Source of the DNA: Streptomyces rimosus subsp. rimosus | GTDB lineage: Bacteria > Actinomycetota > Actinomycetes > Streptomycetales > Streptomycetaceae | Assembly: GCF_000720725.1 (NCBI RefSeq) | Contig: NZ_JOCQ01000002.1 | Coordinates: forward strand, 124,001-188,000 | DNA: 64,000 nucleotides | Direction of reading: 5' to 3' | Part shown: in pieces, positions 51,000 to 60,171 of the stretch | Layout: the number at the start of each line of letters is the position of its first letter | Position numbering within the stretch: the stretch's first letter is position 1 | The notes under the pieces: model-generated | The model's input: the letters and a program-made list of their open reading frames with translations, nothing else | Database searches by the model: none | What the model was told of the DNA's origin: nothing | Translations under genes and position numbers: made by a program

Positions 51000-51446
51000 A
51001 TGGGCCAGGTCGAGGCCACCACGCAGCGCGAGATCGCGGCGGACCCGGAGGACGTGTTCGACGCGCTCGCCGACTACAGCGGTACCCGCCGCAAGCTGCT
51101 GCCCGAGCACTTCAGCGAGTACGAGGTGCGCGAGGGCGGCGACGGCAAGGGCACCCTCGTCCACTGGAAGCTCCAGGCCACGAGCAAGCGGGTGCGCGAC
51201 TGCCTGCTGGAGGTCGACGAGCCGACCGACGGGCAGCTGGTGGAGAAGGACCGCAATTCCTCCATGGTGACGACCTGGGTGGTCACCCCGGCGGGCGAGG
51301 GCCGCGCCAAGGTCGTCGTCACCACGACCTGGCAGGGCGCCGGCGGCATCGGCGGCTTCTTCGAGCGGACGTTCGCGCCGAAGGGGCTGGGCCGCATCTA
51401 CGACGCGGTGCTCGCCAACCTCGCCGCGGAGACGGAGAAGAAGTAG
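51000..51446 (+). CDS. SRPBCC-family protein
   Basis: 148 residues with the START/Bet v1-like pattern: TTQREIAADPEDVFDALADYSGTRRKLLPEHFSEYEVREGGDGKGTLVHW and, at the end, GFFERTFAPKGLGRIYDAVLANLAAE (the long C-terminal helix closing a cavity). The family binds hydrophobic small molecules; members include polyketide cyclases, but isolated ones like this have no known function. GGAGGAAGAG lies before the ATG. Monocistronic. Confidence 0.85.
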   Translation: MGQVEATTQREIAADPEDVFDALADYSGTRRKLLPEHFSEYEVREGGDGKGTLVHWKLQATSKRVRDCLLEVDEPTDGQLVEKDRNSSMVTTWVVTPAGEGRAKVVVTTTWQGAGGIGGFFERTFAPKGLGRIYDAVLANLAAETEKK

Positions 51447-51704
51447 CGGACCCCACGCCGCCGCGGCTCCTCCGGGGGCCGCGGCATGCTCACCGGTTCG
51501 GGTGGTTTCCGTTGGCCCGCCGTCCGTGCCGGAACGTACCGCCACCCTCCGGGAAACCCCTGATGGGCGCCCGACGGAAGCGCCCGGAACCGCAGTTGGG
51601 GCCGGTGCCGCCCGCTGCCGCCCCCGCCCGCCGCGCTTGAACGCCCTCGTCGCCCGGTGCAAGAAAAGGAACGGCGGCGCAGGCGTGAGCGAGGGGAGCA
51701 GTAC

Positions 51705-54284
51705 GTGGGCGGTACCACCCTGATCGAACAGGGGCGATGGGAGGGGGCACCGGACCCGCATCCGGCCTGGCCGGACGGTGACGGCCGATCCCCGGACGCC
51801 CGACGGAGGCCGGGGCTTCCCGTCGCCCTGCCCCTGGCCCTGCTGCCCGCGGCCCTCGGCCCGACGGCCGCCGTCACCGCGCTCCCGGAGATCGCCGGCG
51901 AGCTGCGCGGCCCGGAGCCCGTGTCCTGGCTGCTGACCGCGTTCCTCTTCGCCGCGGCGGCCGGCCTGCCCCTGCACGGCAAGTTCGGCGACGTCATCGG
52001 CCGCCGGGCCGCCCTCGTCCTCGCCGCCCTCCTGTTCACCGCGGGCTCGGTGCTGGCCGGCCGGGCGCACACGCTGGGCGAACTGACCGCCTTCCGTGCC
52101 CTCCAGGGCGCCGGGGCCGGGGGACTGGTGGTCGGCGTCCAGGCGGTCCTCGCGGGGCTGGTTCCGCCGGGGGTGCGCGGCCGGGCCCTGGGCGTGACGG
52201 GCGCCGTCTGCGGACTCGTCGGCGCGGCCGGGCCGTTGCTCGGCGGCTACCTCACCGACCACGCCTCCTGGCGCTGGTGCTTCTTCTCGGGCGTGCCGTT
52301 CGGCGTCCTCGCGCTGCTCGTGACCGCGTTCGTACCGAGGCTACCGCGTCCCGCCGTACGGCCGAAGACGGATCTGACGGGTGTGCTGCTGCTGGCCGCG
52401 TGCGCCACCTGTCTCGTGCTGCTGGTCAGTTGGGGCGGTACGGAACACGCCTGGACCTCGCGGACGGTCCTCGGGCTCGCGCTGGGCGCGCTCGGCACCG
52501 CCCTGCTCTTCGTCGCCGTCGAGTACTTCGCCGCCGATCCGCTGCTGCCGCTGCACCTCTTCCGGGACGCGGTGTTCGCCGTGACGGGGCTGGTCGGCGC
52601 GGCCCTGGGCGCCGCGCTCTTCGGGATCGCGGGCTACCTGCCGACCTTCCTGCCGGTCATCGAGGGCGCGTCGCCCACCCGGTCCGGGCTGCTGATGCTG
52701 CCGCTGACGGCGGGCGTCGTGCTCGGCGCGGCCCTGAGCGGGCACCTCGTCCGCCGTACCGGCCGGAACCGGGTGTTCCCGGTCCTGGGCTGCGGGCTGG
52801 CGGGCGGGGCGATGTGGCTGCTGTGCCGGGTACCGCAGGACGCCGGGCGGCCGGTGCACAGCCTCGGAACGGGCGTGCTGGGCCTGGGCGTCGGCTGTGT
52901 GCTGCCTGCGCTCGTCCTGGCCGTACGCAACTCCGTACGGCGCGCCGGGCCCGCCCCCGCGCCCGGCACCACCCTGCGGCGGCTCGGCGGCAGTGTCGCC
53001 GCGGGCCTGTTCGTCACCTTCCTCGCCGACCGGCTGGCCGCGCACCTCGCCCACCGCCCGGCCGGGACCGGCCGGCCCGCCGAGCCGGAGGCGCTGGTCC
53101 CGGGGCTGATGAGCGCGGTGCCCGCGGCGCTGCACGACAGTCCGGCCGCGGCCTACGCGCACACCGTGCCGCGCGTCTTCCTCTACCTTCTGCCGGTGCT
53201 CCTCCTGGGCCTGCTGCTCGCCGTCTTCCGGAAAGAGACCCCTTTGGTGTCCCACACCTCGCACGTCCCACCGGCCCCGCACGCCCCGCTTCCGCCGCCC
53301 GCCGGGCCGCGGGAGGTGGCCCCGATCCCGCAGGCGCGTACGGAGGCGGTCGTCCCCCGCACGTCGGACCACCTGGAAGCGGACCCGGACTCGGGCCCAA
53401 ATCCGGTTCCGGATCCGGGCTCGACGCCGTACGCCTCGGCCGCGGCCCCATCTGTAACAGTCGCATCATCCGTACCAAGGCCCCCGTCCGCCCCCAACGA
53501 CCCCTCCGCCCCCGGCATCCCGGTCTCCGGCATCCCGGTCTCCGGCACGGTCCGGCACCGTGACGGCAGCACGGTGCCCCGCGCCGCCCTCACGCTCATC
53601 GACACCGGCGGGCGCCAGGTGGGGCGCGGTGCGACCGGCGACGACGGCCGGTACGCGCTCAGCACGCCGGGCTCCGGGCCGTACGTGCTCATCGCGGCGG
53701 CGGGCGGGCACCGGCCGCAGGCGGTCGCGGTCACGGTCGGCGAGCGGCCGGTCGGCCTGGACGTGGTGCTCGGCGGGGCCGGGCGGCTGGCCGGGACGGT
53801 GACCACCGCCGACGGCATTCCCGTACGCGATGCCACGGTCACGCTGACGGACGCGCGCGGCGAGGTCGTCGCGACCGCCCGCAGCGGGCGCGAGGGCGGT
53901 TACGTCCTCACGGAGCTGGTCGCCGGTGACTACACGCTCGCCGCCGGCGCCCCCGGCTACCGCCCCGTCGCCCTGCCGGTCACCGCCCAGGCGGCCCGGG
54001 AGACCCGGCAGGACATCGAGCTGGCGGGCGGCGCGGTACTGCGCGGCACCGTCCGGGCCGGTGACGGGCGCCCCGTCGGGGACGCCCGGGTCACGCTGCT
54101 GGACGCGGCCGGCAACGTGGTGGACACCGCGACCACCGGCCCGGACGGGTTGTTCCGCTTCGTCGACCTGTCGGCGGGCGAGTACACCGTCATCGCAGCG
54201 GGCTATCCGCCGGTGGCGACCGTACTCCAGGTCACGGGCGGCGGCCGTACCGAGCGCGATCTCCAGCTCGGACACGGGGACTGA
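51705..54284 (+). CDS. MFS transporter with three C-terminal carboxypeptidase-regulatory-like domains
   Basis: 859 residues. Residues 30-510 are a DHA2-type drug:H+ antiporter with about 13-14 membrane segments (GKFGDVIGRRAALVLAALL, the family loop; FRALQGAGAGGLVVGVQAV). After a Pro-rich linker (510-610) come three repeats of about 80 residues at 612-693, 694-776 and 777-859, each starting GTV.(H/T/R)..DG..V..A.(V/L)TL.D and ending VTVGERP or similar. They match the carboxypeptidase-regulatory/CnaB beta-sandwich. These would lie on one face of the membrane and may bind a ligand or partner. GTG start with GAGGGGAG. Confidence 0.88.
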   Translation: MGGTTLIEQGRWEGAPDPHPAWPDGDGRSPDARRRPGLPVALPLALLPAALGPTAAVTALPEIAGELRGPEPVSWLLTAFLFAAAAGLPLHGKFGDVIGRRAALVLAALLFTAGSVLAGRAHTLGELTAFRALQGAGAGGLVVGVQAVLAGLVPPGVRGRALGVTGAVCGLVGAAGPLLGGYLTDHASWRWCFFSGVPFGVLALLVTAFVPRLPRPAVRPKTDLTGVLLLAACATCLVLLVSWGGTEHAWTSRTVLGLALGALGTALLFVAVEYFAADPLLPLHLFRDAVFAVTGLVGAALGAALFGIAGYLPTFLPVIEGASPTRSGLLMLPLTAGVVLGAALSGHLVRRTGRNRVFPVLGCGLAGGAMWLLCRVPQDAGRPVHSLGTGVLGLGVGCVLPALVLAVRNSVRRAGPAPAPGTTLRRLGGSVAAGLFVTFLADRLAAHLAHRPAGTGRPAEPEALVPGLMSAVPAALHDSPAAAYAHTVPRVFLYLLPVLLLGLLLAVFRKETPLVSHTSHVPPAPHAPLPPPAGPREVAPIPQARTEAVVPRTSDHLEADPDSGPNPVPDPGSTPYASAAAPSVTVASSVPRPPSAPNDPSAPGIPVSGIPVSGTVRHRDGSTVPRAALTLIDTGGRQVGRGATGDDGRYALSTPGSGPYVLIAAAGGHRPQAVAVTVGERPVGLDVVLGGAGRLAGTVTTADGIPVRDATVTLTDARGEVVATARSGREGGYVLTELVAGDYTLAAGAPGYRPVALPVTAQAARETRQDIELAGGAVLRGTVRAGDGRPVGDARVTLLDAAGNVVDTATTGPDGLFRFVDLSAGEYTVIAAGYPPVATVLQVTGGGRTERDLQLGHGD

Positions 54285-54301
54285 CCGTCGCCCGCCCCGG
54301 A

Positions 54302-54331
54302 CCGGTGCCGGTCACGCGAAACCGGCACCGG
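54302..54331. terminator. Bidirectional terminator hairpin
   Basis: CCGGTGCCGGT (54302-54312), an 8-base loop, ACCGGCACCGG (54321-54331): a perfect 11-bp stem between convergent MFS and dioxygenase genes. No U-run. Confidence 0.65.
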
Positions 54332-54375
54332 CCCGACCGGCCCCGGTATGCGGGCCGGTCACCGGACGTCCCGGA

Positions 54376-55221
54376 TCAGGTGCGGCGCCACAGCGCCGGG
54401 ACGGCCGGCGGCTCCCATCCGTCGCGCGCGGTGTGCGGCTGCAGGCACGTGTACGCGGCGCCGTCGTACGTGACCTGGTCGCCGGTGCGGTAGTCGGTCC
54501 CGGCGGCCCAGGTGCCGCCGGGCGCGGTCGGCTGCCCCGTGGGGGACGGGGTGGACCCGCCCCGCACCCGCAGCACGAAGTCGAACGTCGCCTCCTTGGC
54601 CGGCCCGTTCTGCCGCACGTTCATCAGCAGCGCAGGGTTGAAGAGCGGGTCGGTGTTGTTGCGCGGCTCGCCGGGGAAGTAGAGCTGCGTGGTGAGGATC
54701 GGCTGGTTCGGGGCCTGCACCTTCACGTGCAGGTGCCGGGTGCGGCCCGGGTAGAGGCCCGGGACGATCGTGCTGAGCTTGAACGCGCCGCGCTGGTCGG
54801 TGAACTGGTGCCCGCGGAAACGGAAGCCGACGTTGTCGTAGTCACCGTTGACGTCCGCCTGCCACCAGTCCAGCAGGACGTGGGACAGCGGCTGGCAGGT
54901 CAGCCCGAAGACGAAGCCGCTCACGGTGAGCCGGGTGCCCTGCGTGCCGGGCTGGACCAGCGAGTCGCGCAGCGGCGAGTTCGGCTTGAAGTACGGGCCC
55001 TCGATCTGCGGCGGCGTCGGGTCGTCGCCGTCGTCGCAGTACGGGGTGGGGGTGAGCGGACCGTCGGAGGGCTTGCTGTCCCGGGCGAGCGCGACGCCGC
55101 CGAGCAGCAGGGGTATCGGCACCGCCGCGACCGCGGCCCTGAGCACATTCTTGCGGCTGATGCCTCTGCGCGCGCCGTCGTCCTGCGTGGTCTCCGTGCT
55201 GTCCGTGCGTTCGTCTTCCAT
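54376..55221 (-). CDS. Exported intradiol dioxygenase with C-terminal CBM5/12 module
   Basis: 281 residues. A polar N-terminus with RRGISRKN and a hydrophobic stretch (VLRAAVAAVPIPLLLGGVALA) looks like a Tat or Sec export signal ending near 47. The catalytic domain (about 60-220) has intradiol iron ligands: probably Tyr128, and clearly Tyr157 (GLYPGR), His163 and His165 (RHLHV). Residues 237-280 (WAAGTDYRTGDQVTYDGAAYTCLQPH, DGWEP, ALWRR) form a CBM5/12 chitin/cellulose-binding module. It would cleave catechols outside the cell while bound to polysaccharide. A similar fusion is known from a cellulolytic Streptomyces. No AT-rich bias; fits its neighbours. Confidence 0.92.
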   Translation of the reverse strand: MEDERTDSTETTQDDGARRGISRKNVLRAAVAAVPIPLLLGGVALARDSKPSDGPLTPTPYCDDGDDPTPPQIEGPYFKPNSPLRDSLVQPGTQGTRLTVSGFVFGLTCQPLSHVLLDWWQADVNGDYDNVGFRFRGHQFTDQRGAFKLSTIVPGLYPGRTRHLHVKVQAPNQPILTTQLYFPGEPRNNTDPLFNPALLMNVRQNGPAKEATFDFVLRVRGGSTPSPTGQPTAPGGTWAAGTDYRTGDQVTYDGAAYTCLQPHTARDGWEPPAVPALWRRT

Positions 55222-55346
55222 GGCATCGCTCCTGTGAGCAGGGGGAGGGGGAAGCGGGCAGGGCGGAGCCCGGTACGGGGAGGAAGGAGCCGGGACGCGC
55301 CAGGCCCGGGCCGCCGTTGCCGGCTGACCGGCGGCCGCGACAGACG

Positions 55347-56435
55347 CTATTCGGGCCGGGGGCGGCCTTCGATGGACTCGGCGCGGAGGTCATGGTGAAT
55401 TCCTCCGGCGGCGCCCGTGGCGCGGCGGAAGTCGCCGGGGCTCAGGCCCGTCTCCCTGCGGAAGAAGCGGCAGAAGTACGCGGGGTCGGCGAAGCCCACC
55501 CGGCGGGCCACCTGAGCCACCGTCAGGCGGGAACCGGACAGCAGCCGCTTGGCCTCCACGGTCTGCGCGTGCCGGATCAGACGGCCCGGAGTACGGCCGG
55601 TACTGCGCTTGACCAGTTCGGTCAGATGGCCTACGGAGACGCCCAGTTCGTCGGCGTAGGACCGTACGGAGCGGCCGGCGGAGCCCGGTTGGGCCAGTAA
55701 CCGGGTGAACTCCCGGGAGACCAGGGCGGCCCGGCCCGACACGGAGCCCGCACGCCGTACGCCGGACGGGCCCGCCGCGCCGCCGGGGCTGGCCGTACCG
55801 TACGGGCCCGGCGCGCCGTACGGGGCGGACAGGCGCAGCGCGCGGGCGATCAGGATGTGCAACTGCGCCTGGAGCACCGACCGGAACGACGGGGCCCGCT
55901 CGCCGTACTCCCGCAGCATCTCCCGCACCAGGTCACCCATCCGCGCCGCGTCGTCCGGGCCGGGCCGCATCCACGGGCGCTCGCCCAGCTCCGTGAGCGC
56001 GTCCCGGTCGCCGGGGTGTGCCAGCAGGAAGTCGTCGGTGAACAGGATCACCCAGCCGCGCAGGCCGGTGACGTGGTCCCAGTAATGCACCTGGCCGGGG
56101 GTGATGAAGCACAGGTGGGGAGGGCGCAGCGGCCACCGGTCCTCGTCCAGGACGTGGCTGCCGGTGCCGCCCGTCACGTACACGATCTCGTGGAAGGAGT
56201 GCCGGTGCGGGAAACCGGCCCGGGAGAGGGGGCCGATGGTGTCGAAGGAGCCGATGGCGAACGGCAGGAGGTGCGGGGCGGGAACGTCGAGGCGGTGCAG
56301 CGGCACCGGCCCTTCGGCCTGGTCGTTGCCGCCACGCGGGGCGAAGACGTCCGGTGCGGGGCCGGCCTGCCGCCCGGCCCGGGGGGCGGCGGTCCGGCGG
56401 GCCCCCGCGGTCACCTGTTCGGTCCGTCTGGGCAC
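55347..56435 (-). CDS. AraC-family regulator with TTA codon
   Basis: 362 residues. The middle holds a cupin sensor: FPHRHSFHEIVYVTGGTGSHVLDEDRWPLRPPHLCFITPGQVHYW. The C-terminal 100 residues are two AraC helix-turn-helix units (SVRSYADELGVSVGHLTELVKRSTGRTPGRLIRH, LTVAQVARRVGFADPAYFCRFFRRETGLSPGDFRR). Codon 246 (Leu in TRLLAQ) is TTA (55700-55698), so translation should need the bldA tRNA. GTG at 56435 is the likeliest start but its ribosome-binding site is close. It precedes the intradiol dioxygenase on the same strand, 125 bases away, and may control it. The N-terminal 60 residues are disordered. Confidence 0.85.
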   Translation of the reverse strand: MPRRTEQVTAGARRTAAPRAGRQAGPAPDVFAPRGGNDQAEGPVPLHRLDVPAPHLLPFAIGSFDTIGPLSRAGFPHRHSFHEIVYVTGGTGSHVLDEDRWPLRPPHLCFITPGQVHYWDHVTGLRGWVILFTDDFLLAHPGDRDALTELGERPWMRPGPDDAARMGDLVREMLREYGERAPSFRSVLQAQLHILIARALRLSAPYGAPGPYGTASPGGAAGPSGVRRAGSVSGRAALVSREFTRLLAQPGSAGRSVRSYADELGVSVGHLTELVKRSTGRTPGRLIRHAQTVEAKRLLSGSRLTVAQVARRVGFADPAYFCRFFRRETGLSPGDFRRATGAAGGIHHDLRAESIEGRPRPE

Positions 56436-56673
56436 GCCCTCACCATACGGGCGCCCGCAAGCCCCCAACCGGGGCCGCTCGTTCCGGTTCCGGCGGGCCG
56501 GACACCGGGGTGGCGGAGGGGCGGTGGCGCCGCCCGGGGCGACCGATCGGCTTGCGCCATGGTCGTTCGCGCGGGGCGCACCACCTATTCGGTGAATGCG
56601 GCCCGCGCTGTCGCCCCGCGGTCGTACCGTGGTAACGGTGGTGCAAGATCGGTGTACGAAGGAGCAACCGCCC

Positions 56674-59199
56674 ATGGAGCGTGGCCCGTCGCACGGCGAC
56701 GACAGGGTGGGCGCGGTGCCTCAGGTGCCGGCGCCACGGGACCCCGTGCCCGGCCGGATACCGCTCGCCGTCGTGGTGGTGGACGCCGACGGACTGGTCT
56801 CCCACTGGAGCACGGGCGCACGCAGGCTCTTCGGACCCGCCCGCGAGGAAGCGGTGGGCACCCACGCCGTCGACCTGATGCCGGTCTCCGGCGCGCTCGG
56901 GGAAGAGGAGTGGTCGGCGCGCGACTGGGACGAGGAGGACGGCGAGCGGCTCGACGGGCCCGACCTGGAGGCCTCGCTCGGCGGCCGGGCCGCCTATCCC
57001 ACCGCGGGCCGCGCCCGCATGGCGGACGTGCAGCGCGGCACGGTCGACATCCTGTGGTGGGCGTACCCCCTGGTGGGCCCCGGCGAGGAGCGGCTGCTCG
57101 TGCTCGCCGCGGACGCCGACCAACTGCACCGCCACACCGGCACGGACCCCGGCGACACCACCGAGGAGGAGGAGCGCTTCGCGCCCGGCTTCGCCCTGCA
57201 CACCGACTTCCCGGGCTCGGAGGTGCTGGCCGCCCAACTGCCGCAGATACTGCCGAGCATGAGCCCGCAGGAGAGCGCCCGGATCGTCTCCCAGGTGCTG
57301 GAACTGGGCTACCCGGTGCTGGAGATCAGCCAGCAGGAGCGCTTCCCGGTCACCCCGGACTGGGGCGTGCCGCGCCGGGTGGAGCGCCGGGCCCGGCTGC
57401 TGCGCGCCGCGGACACCGCCCAGGACGAGCGGACCGCCGCCGAGGCCAAGGCGGAGCTGGAATCCGACCTCGAATACGCCGCCGTCCGCGAGCGGCTGGA
57501 GTTCCTGAACGAGGTCAGCGGCCGGATCGGCTCCTCCCTGGACCTGGCCCACACGATCCAGGAGGTCAGCGAGGCCGTCGTACCGCGCTTCACCGATGTC
57601 GCCGGCACCTACCTGCGCGAACAGGTCGTCGCGGGCGAGGGCTTCCCCGACGGCCCGCCGGACGCCACGACCATGTGGCACCGCGTCGCGGTGGAGCACA
57701 ACGACGAGCCGGGCCGGTGGGACGATGTCGTACCGGTCGGCGAGTCGATGCCGTTCCCCGTGCACACGCCGTTCTTCCAGTGCATGACCACCGGCGAGCC
57801 GGTGCTGATCCCGCGGATCAGCGAGGAACTGGGCAACGCCATCGCCGCGCAGTTCGAGAAGCGCGACATCAGCCCGCTGATCAACCGCCGCTCGCTGCTG
57901 GTGGTGCCGCTCAAGGCGCGCAACGTCGTCCTGGGCTTCATGATCCTGCTGCGCCACCCGGAGCGCATGGAGTTCAACGACATGGACCGGGTCACCGGCG
58001 CCGAACTGGCCGCCCGCGCCGGCCTCGTCCTGGACAACGCCCGCATGTACACGTATCAGGAGAACGTCGCCGAGACGCTCCAGGACAGCATGCTCCCGCA
58101 CATCGCCCCGCGCATGGCGGGCTGCGACACGGCCACCCGCTATCTGCCCGGCACCCGCCTCGGCCGGGTCGGCGGCGACTGGTTCGACACCATCAAGCTG
58201 CCCGGCTCGCGCACCGCCCTCGTCGTCGGCGACGTGATGGGCCACGGCCTGAACTCGGCCGCGATGATGGGCCAGCTCCGTACGGCCGTGCAGACCATGG
58301 CCGCCATCGACATGCACCCGGCGCAGCTGCTGCGCAGCCTGGACGACCTCGCCCAGCGCCTCGGCGACAACTACCTCGCCACCTGCCTCTACGCGGTCTA
58401 CGACCCGATCGGCCAGCAGGTGATGATCGCCAACGCCGGGCACATCCCGCCCGTCCTGGTGCGGGCCGCGGACGGCCGCAGCGAGCTGCTGGACCTGCCG
58501 ACCGGCGCGCCCATCGGCGTCGGCGGCGTGCCGTTCGAGGCGGTCACGCTCCCGGTCGCGGCCGGGGACCGGCTGGTGCTGTGCACGGACGGCCTGGTGG
58601 AGGTGCGGGGCGAGGACATAGGCGTCGGCCTGGCGGCGCTCGCCGAGTCCGCCGCCCACCCGGCCGCCTCCATGGACGACGCCTGCGACGCCATCATCCG
58701 CGCGCTGAACGTCCGCGGCGGCCGCAAGGACGATGTCGCCCTGCTGATGGCGCGGCTCAACGGTATCGCCCAGGAGGACGTGGCCGAGTGGCGGCTGACC
58801 ATCGACGCGCGCGAGGCGGGCCGCGCCCGCCGCCTGGTCCGCGCCCAGCTCGCCCGGTGGGGTTTGCAGGCGGCGTCGGAGACCGCCGAGCTGCTGGTCA
58901 GCGAGGTCGTCACGAACGCGGTACGGCACGCCCACACCCGGCATGTGCTGCTGCGTCTGGTCCGTACGGAAGCCCTGCTGTGCGAGGTGTCCGACGACGA
59001 CCACGCCCTGCCGCAGATGCTGAGCGCGGCGGACGACGACGAGTTCGGCCGCGGGCTGCGGGTGGTCAGCAGGCTCGCGCGGGAGTGGGGCACGAGCCGG
59101 ACGGCGACCGGCAAGACGGTGTGGTTCGAGCAGAATCTGCCCCGTACGGACAGCACCTGGCCGCGCGACGGCCGGAAAACGGGCTCGAACATCGCGTGA
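56674..59199 (+). CDS. PAS-GAF-SpoIIE phosphatase with HATPase domain
   Basis: 841 residues. A PAS domain (about 30-75: IPLAVVVVDADGLVSHWSTGARRLFG), a helical region, a GAF domain (about 290-470), a PP2C/SpoIIE phosphatase (about 490-690, metal-site Asp in GGDWFD, DVMGHGLNSAAMMGQL, NAGHIPPVL) and an RsbW-like HATPase (about 705-800: LLVSEVVTNAVRHA, FGRGLRVV). The two catalytic ends could both phosphorylate and dephosphorylate anti-sigma antagonists, a partner-switching sensor. GGAG precedes the ATG. No sigma or anti-sigma gene is adjacent; it is divergent from the AraC gene. Confidence 0.93.
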   Translation: MERGPSHGDDRVGAVPQVPAPRDPVPGRIPLAVVVVDADGLVSHWSTGARRLFGPAREEAVGTHAVDLMPVSGALGEEEWSARDWDEEDGERLDGPDLEASLGGRAAYPTAGRARMADVQRGTVDILWWAYPLVGPGEERLLVLAADADQLHRHTGTDPGDTTEEEERFAPGFALHTDFPGSEVLAAQLPQILPSMSPQESARIVSQVLELGYPVLEISQQERFPVTPDWGVPRRVERRARLLRAADTAQDERTAAEAKAELESDLEYAAVRERLEFLNEVSGRIGSSLDLAHTIQEVSEAVVPRFTDVAGTYLREQVVAGEGFPDGPPDATTMWHRVAVEHNDEPGRWDDVVPVGESMPFPVHTPFFQCMTTGEPVLIPRISEELGNAIAAQFEKRDISPLINRRSLLVVPLKARNVVLGFMILLRHPERMEFNDMDRVTGAELAARAGLVLDNARMYTYQENVAETLQDSMLPHIAPRMAGCDTATRYLPGTRLGRVGGDWFDTIKLPGSRTALVVGDVMGHGLNSAAMMGQLRTAVQTMAAIDMHPAQLLRSLDDLAQRLGDNYLATCLYAVYDPIGQQVMIANAGHIPPVLVRAADGRSELLDLPTGAPIGVGGVPFEAVTLPVAAGDRLVLCTDGLVEVRGEDIGVGLAALAESAAHPAASMDDACDAIIRALNVRGGRKDDVALLMARLNGIAQEDVAEWRLTIDAREAGRARRLVRAQLARWGLQAASETAELLVSEVVTNAVRHAHTRHVLLRLVRTEALLCEVSDDDHALPQMLSAADDDEFGRGLRVVSRLAREWGTSRTATGKTVWFEQNLPRTDSTWPRDGRKTGSNIA

Positions 59200-59252
59200 A
59201 GGAACGGTCGGCGGGCCTTGCGGCGGACCGGACGTGGCAGTAGCTATGAGCC

Positions 59253-59975
59253 ATGACCGGTTCGAGCCAGTATCTGCGCGCATGGGAAGGCTTCTGGCGC
59301 GACGCGCCGGCGGGTGAGGGCGAGGTGTTCTGGGACTCCGATCCGTCCCTGACGGCCGAGCTGCACCTGCCGCTGTTCGCCGGCCACTTCGACGCCGCGC
59401 TGCCCGTTGTCGACCTGGGCTGCGGCAACGGCACCCAGACCCGCTTCCTGGCCGGGCGCTGCCCGCGCGCGATCGGCGTCGACCTCTCGGCGGCGGCCGT
59501 CGCGCACGCCCGCGCCGCCGACCCGTCCGGGGTGGCCGAATACCGGTGCCTGGACGCGTCCGACCCGGCGGCCGTACGGGCGCTGCACGCCGAACTGGGC
59601 GAGGTGAACGTCTACATGCGCGGCGTCCTGCACCAGTGCGCGCCCGAGGACCGGCCCCGGATCGTGGCGAACATCGCGACCCTGCTGGGGCGGCACGGCC
59701 GCATCTTCGCGGTCGAGCCGGCCGAGGCGTCCCGGGAAGTCTTCGCGTCGCTGGCGCAGTGCCCCGAGGGCCCGCCCGGCAAGCTGCGGGCCGTCCTCGC
59801 GCACGGCATCGCGCCCGGTGAGATGGCCGACTCGGTCGTTCCCGAGCTGCTGGCGGCCTACGGGCTGCGGGTGATCGGCACCGGCCGGCTGCCGCTGACG
59901 ACGACCGAGTACCGTGCGGACGGCTCCCGTATTGAGATCCCGACGAACTGGCTGGTGGCGGGCGCGGCGGACTGA
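59253..59975 (+). CDS. Class I SAM-dependent methyltransferase
   Basis: 240 residues with VVDLGCGNGTQTRFLAGRCPRAIGVDLSAAAVAHARA, the SAM-binding motifs I and II of the seven-strand fold, and YMRGVLHQCAPEDRPRIVANIATLLGRHGRIFAVEP, typical motif post-I and III. The C-terminus (RLPLTTTEYRADGSRIEIPTNWLV) is a small extra sheet. The substrate is unknown. It lies downstream of the SpoIIE phosphatase and is likely expressed from its own or that promoter. Confidence 0.85.
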   Translation: MTGSSQYLRAWEGFWRDAPAGEGEVFWDSDPSLTAELHLPLFAGHFDAALPVVDLGCGNGTQTRFLAGRCPRAIGVDLSAAAVAHARAADPSGVAEYRCLDASDPAAVRALHAELGEVNVYMRGVLHQCAPEDRPRIVANIATLLGRHGRIFAVEPAEASREVFASLAQCPEGPPGKLRAVLAHGIAPGEMADSVVPELLAAYGLRVIGTGRLPLTTTEYRADGSRIEIPTNWLVAGAAD

Positions 59976-60171
59976 CCGGGCCGGGACCGCGGGGGCCGGG
60001 TCCGCCCGCGCGTCGGCCGCCGGTACGGCCGCGCTTCCCCCGTACGGCGGAGGCGTCCCGGCCCGTGGGGTGATGCGGGGCGCGTGGGGCGGGCGGCACG
60101 GTGGTGCACGGCCGGGTGATCCGGCCGCCGGTGGGCGGGTCCCACCGGGCGCACCGTCCTCAGGAGGATCC

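Noticed and set aside
51000..51446. Polyketide cyclase as part of a polyketide cluster
   Set aside because: SRPBCC fold only; no ketosynthase or tailoring set nearby.
54376..55221. Firm Tat signal on the dioxygenase
   Set aside because: The motif has Arg-Arg at 18-19 and Arg-Lys at 23-24, neither in the ideal S-R-R-x-F-L-K context, so export route is left open.
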